From NCBI GenBank assembly GCA_947258675.1, contig CAMYJP010000171.1, positions 1-7,472 of the forward strand: a stretch of DNA of 7,472 bases, read 5' to 3'. A model generated the notes under the pieces. That model was given only the letters and a program-made list of their open reading frames with translations. It was not told the DNA's origin and searched no databases. The position numbers and the translations under genes are program-made. This DNA comes from an uncultured Desulfobulbaceae bacterium (GTDB taxonomy: Bacteria > Desulfobacterota > Desulfobulbia > Desulfobulbales > BM004). Position 1 is the first letter of the stretch; the number at the start of each line of letters is the position of its first letter. Of this stretch, positions 4,935-7,472 are shown in pieces.

Positions 4935-6644
4935 TCAATCCCTTGGCTTTTTTCTTCTTTCTATTGGTATTTCAATTACAAATTCAGCGCCATCGTATTT
5001 GCTTTTATAAACATCCAGAGAACCGCTGTGATCAGATATTATCCGGTGACATAAACTGAGACCGATCCCGGTACCGTCATATTTGGTGGTGTAAAAAGGT
5101 TCAAATATCTTATCCCGAAGATTTTCAGCTACGCCGGGACCGGAGTCTGCTATACTTACCGCAACTTTTTCTTCTTTTACGAATGATGTAATTTCAATTA
5201 CCTTTTGACCCTCAATCGAACGCATGGAATCGGAAGCATTGTTGATGAGGTTCATCATAACCTGTTCCATGAGATGGATATCCAAATAACATGACGGTAA
5301 GTCCGCTGATAATTTTTTTTCCAGCACAACTCCTGTCTTTCGCAAGGTTACTGCTGATAGATCCATGGCTGTTTCAACCGGCTTATTGATATTAATATGC
5401 TTAAAACGCGGCTCCGATGGCTTTGAAAAATCCATAACCCTGCGAATAACGGATTCGATTTTACCTGATGCTGACTGTAACTGCCCGATTATTCCTGCGA
5501 CCTTTTCTGTACTCTCTCCTCGGCGGTATATTTTGTTCAAAGCGCTTAAGTAGATATTTATACCAGAGAGCGGATTACGAATTTCATGAGCTATTCCAGC
5601 GGCGACATGGCCAAGTGATGTCATTTTATCTTCCATTTTCAGAAGGTGTTCCAACTCTTTAGCCCTGGTCATATCCATCATGCTGACAATCGTTGCCTCC
5701 CTGCCTTGAAACTCTATCAACCGAGCCCGACAGTAGACCCATTTCATGTCAGGTTTACTGCCAATATTGCCTTGTGGATAAAACCTGAAGTCCATATCAA
5801 AAACCTTAGATTCTCCTCTGCTGATCTGTTGGAACATATGATGGACTTTTTCAAAATCATCTTTATAAATGCCCTCATAATCCATGAGACTAAACGAATC
5901 AGTGGTGGGGCCGAATAATCTCTCCTGCTCAGGATTTTTATATATTATCCGCCCATCTTGAATTATCAGCACACCAGCAAGAGAACTCTCAACAAGTTCT
6001 CTGAAATTTCTCTCACTCTCTCGCACAGCCTTCTCTGCAAGTCTTCGATCGGTAATATCTTCAAAGACCTCCATAATTCTATATACTTCACCTGCCCTGT
6101 TCAATTCGGGGATGATTGTGACTTTAAAATAAGACTCACCCAGTGACCGGTACAAAACAGTTGGTTTCTTATCCCTGAAACATTCATTTTTCTTGCAATA
6201 ACTGCATATTTTTAGCAAACCATCTTTCTGGTCATCATCAGCAAATTCACCAATCATGTCAAAACACTTTCTGCCGATCAATTCGCTCTCGGTATAGCCG
6301 CAATACCTGCTAAAAAACCTATTAGCACCTATAAATGTGTACTCTTCATCAAGATAGGCTATACCAACAGGCAGATGGTGAAAAACTGTTTTTAGCTGAC
6401 GCAGAAGATTCGATTCATTTCGCTGAGCCTGTTTACGTTTAATGATGTTTAGACATAAAAAAAATACCATGCTGGTCAGGATGATAACTATAAATAGTGT
6501 AATCCAGGTTATGCCGGTATTCCGATAGTAAAAAGACGCTGGTTCGTTCAGTATGATGGTGTCCCCAGGCAGCTTCACTCCGGAAAGCCCGTAACGCTTC
6601 AGTTGATCATAGTCAAACATCGGAACATTGGGACTTTCCCTCAA
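4935..6644 (-). CDS. Membrane sensor histidine kinase, C-terminal part (TM-PAS-PAS-HisKA-HATPase)
   Basis: This 569-residue frame holds one transmembrane helix (about 44-68) followed by positive residues KRKQAQR, so the rest is cytoplasmic. PAS1 (about 82-200) is cysteine-rich (Cys115, 127, 147, 150, 155). PAS2 covers about 208-328. HisKA has phospho-acceptor His353 (IAHEIRNP). The ATPase domain has Asn469 (N box), DSGPG (500-504), FEPFYTTK (514-521) and DGTGIGL (523-529), all intact, so kinase activity is expected. The first 42 residues (ESPNVPMFDYDQLKRYG and after) match the end of an ABC_sub_bind periplasmic sensor, and this match continues upstream in the same frame (VDQIPIL), before any start codon. 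The assigned start is TTG with no ribosome-binding site. It is therefore best read as the 3' part of a broken fused kinase gene whose 5' part is at 6659-7453; whether it is still translated alone is unclear. Its likely partner is the NtrC-type regulator downstream. Confidence 0.85.
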   Translation of the reverse strand: MRESPNVPMFDYDQLKRYGLSGVKLPGDTIILNEPASFYYRNTGITWITLFIVIILTSMVFFLCLNIIKRKQAQRNESNLLRQLKTVFHHLPVGIAYLDEEYTFIGANRFFSRYCGYTESELIGRKCFDMIGEFADDDQKDGLLKICSYCKKNECFRDKKPTVLYRSLGESYFKVTIIPELNRAGEVYRIMEVFEDITDRRLAEKAVRESERNFRELVESSLAGVLIIQDGRIIYKNPEQERLFGPTTDSFSLMDYEGIYKDDFEKVHHMFQQISRGESKVFDMDFRFYPQGNIGSKPDMKWVYCRARLIEFQGREATIVSMMDMTRAKELEHLLKMEDKMTSLGHVAAGIAHEIRNPLSGINIYLSALNKIYRRGESTEKVAGIIGQLQSASGKIESVIRRVMDFSKPSEPRFKHININKPVETAMDLSAVTLRKTGVVLEKKLSADLPSCYLDIHLMEQVMMNLINNASDSMRSIEGQKVIEITSFVKEEKVAVSIADSGPGVAENLRDKIFEPFYTTKYDGTGIGLSLCHRIISDHSGSLDVYKSKYDGAEFVIEIPIERRKKPRD

Positions 6645-6656
6645 AATAGGAATCTG

Positions 6657-6665
6657 GTCTACATT
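6657..6665 (-). other. Probable out-of-frame deletion junction in sensor kinase gene
   Basis: On the minus strand the first frame reads ENSKLPM then stops at TAG (6659-6661), while the -1 frame here reads VDQIPILRESPN. In intact relatives, as I recall the family, about 40 residues lie between the LPVY-type segment and the IPV..ESPN segment; here they are absent and the frame changes. That pattern fits a deletion whose length is not a multiple of three rather than a simple one-base error. Confidence 0.6.
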
Positions 6666-7453
6666 GGCAATTTGGAATTCTCTGTGATAAAATCCACGCT
6701 TTGTTTTTGACTTGTCATCCTGCCTGTCCTGTCAAAATTAACTGACAACAACAAAATAACCGTATCATCAGGTAAATTTCTCAAAACCGTTCTCATTTCT
6801 TCAGTCGTAAAATTATTCAGCTCTGTAAATTCCACTACACCCTTGAAATGGGGTTCTATTCTTTGAAGCCGTTTCAAATAATATTTCCCGGCCTCAGTGG
6901 CATCTGAAATAACGGCAATTCGTTTTGTTGAAGGATGCAGCTGCAAAATAAGATCAATGTTTCCTGCCAGATCAATATCTTCAAGCACTCCAGTAATACC
7001 ATAATGATTGTTTTTCAAGGTATCGGTAAACTTATTAATTCCACAGAAGATAATCGGGGTGTCAGGAAGGAGCACATCGCGGCGGGATAGGAGAAATTCG
7101 AGTCCGCTGTCATCGGAAACAACTACCGCATCAAAGGGTTGGCCCAATTTCTCTTTGTATAACTGCTCAAGAATGGGGAATAATTTCCCCGAGTCATGGC
7201 GATATAGATCCATGTACTCAACAGTTAGTTCGATATCAGAACCTTCCTTATCAAATACAGAGCGGATTCCGGCCATCACATTATCCGTCCAGGCAAAACC
7301 TTGATGAAAGGAGTTTAGTACTAGAACTTTCTTAAACTGTTCTGTATAGGCTTCCGCGGTACTTCCTGCCGAAGCGAAGACAACCAGAAAAATTATAGCC
7401 CAACAGAAAAAGATATTATTTGTTCTCTTCATGGGCCATTTTTTTATCTTCAT
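6659..7453 (-). CDS. Periplasmic ABC_sub_bind-type sensor domain, N-terminal part of split kinase
   Basis: This 264-residue protein starts with a signal peptide: basic MKRTNN, hydrophobic stretch 14-28, and likely cleavage after AEA (residue 35). The rest resembles the ABC_sub_bind (TrpX-like) periplasmic binding fold used as an extracellular sensor in kinases. Matching segments are VLVLNSFHQGFAWTDNVMAGI (43-63), VVSDDSGLEFLL (111-122), PIIFCGIN (133-140), GVLEDID (155-161) and LHPSTKRIAVISDATEAG (172-189). It stops at KLPM, about 70 residues short of a full domain. The remainder of the domain and the membrane anchor lie in another frame downstream at 4935-6644. As it stands it would be an exported, C-terminally truncated fold, probably unstable. 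The ligand is unknown. Two ATGs (residues 1 and 8) are possible starts and neither has a clear ribosome-binding site; a CAGGGTT repeat abuts the first. Confidence 0.82.
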   Translation of the reverse strand: MKIKKWPMKRTNNIFFCWAIIFLVVFASAGSTAEAYTEQFKKVLVLNSFHQGFAWTDNVMAGIRSVFDKEGSDIELTVEYMDLYRHDSGKLFPILEQLYKEKLGQPFDAVVVSDDSGLEFLLSRRDVLLPDTPIIFCGINKFTDTLKNNHYGITGVLEDIDLAGNIDLILQLHPSTKRIAVISDATEAGKYYLKRLQRIEPHFKGVVEFTELNNFTTEEMRTVLRNLPDDTVILLLSVNFDRTGRMTSQKQSVDFITENSKLPM

Positions 7454-7472
7454 TTCAGTTCAGGGTTCAGGG
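7454..7472. repeat. CAGGGTT repeat running off the window edge
   Basis: The last bases read TTCAGTTCAGGGTTCAGGG, units of about 7 bp that resemble the CAGGGGN block at 4808-4854. The repeat touches the start codon of the sensor frame and probably continues beyond the window. It occupies the place where a ribosome-binding site would be expected. Confidence 0.55.

Noticed and set aside
4783..5010. Plus-strand open frame with a repetitive peptide (FRIPHS/FPIPHS units)
   Set aside because: It is produced by reading through the CATTCCN and CAGGGGN repeats, has no ribosome-binding site, and overlaps the kinase and regulator genes in the opposite sense.

Overview
The window (7,472 bp, AT-leaning) reads almost entirely on the minus strand. 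It is a two-component signalling neighbourhood next to a universal stress protein gene and a tRNA-Arg gene. The likely host is a Desulfobacterota (deltaproteobacterial) organism, possibly a Desulfobacterales relative. I infer this from the density of PAS/hybrid kinases, the periplasmic ABC-type-sensor kinase paired with an NtrC-type regulator, a sigma-54-type promoter, and the short heptanucleotide repeats between genes. No taxonomic marker in the window proves it.

Layout in the direction of transcription (right to left). At 7453-4935 lies a membrane histidine kinase with a periplasmic ABC_sub_bind-type sensor, now split into two reading frames (7453-6659 and 6644-4935). The join looks like an out-of-frame deletion of roughly 40 codons at about 6660. 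After a 146-bp gap filled with two kinds of 7-bp repeat comes a sigma-54-dependent NtrC-family response regulator (4788-3412), the obvious partner of the kinase. A 316-bp gap then holds a good -24/-12 sigma-54 promoter (3149-3164) and, about 105 bp upstream of it, a palindrome plus an extra half site spaced 22 bp away, which looks like an enhancer. This promoter faces a stand-alone receiver protein gene (3095-2616). A 282-bp gap with an 18-bp palindrome follows, then a soluble hybrid PAS-kinase-receiver (2333-807) whose ATPase domain appears to have lost about 17 residues. Last come a universal stress protein (660-208) and tRNA-Arg(CCG) (103-27).

Working model (inference): the periplasmic-sensor kinase phosphorylates the NtrC-type regulator. 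The regulator binds the palindromic enhancer and turns on the receiver gene through sigma-54. The receiver protein and the soluble hybrid kinase may form a second tier. Both kinases show signs of internal deletion, so the cascade may be decaying or rewired. I see no CRISPR array, insertion sequence, phage or toxin-antitoxin gene here.
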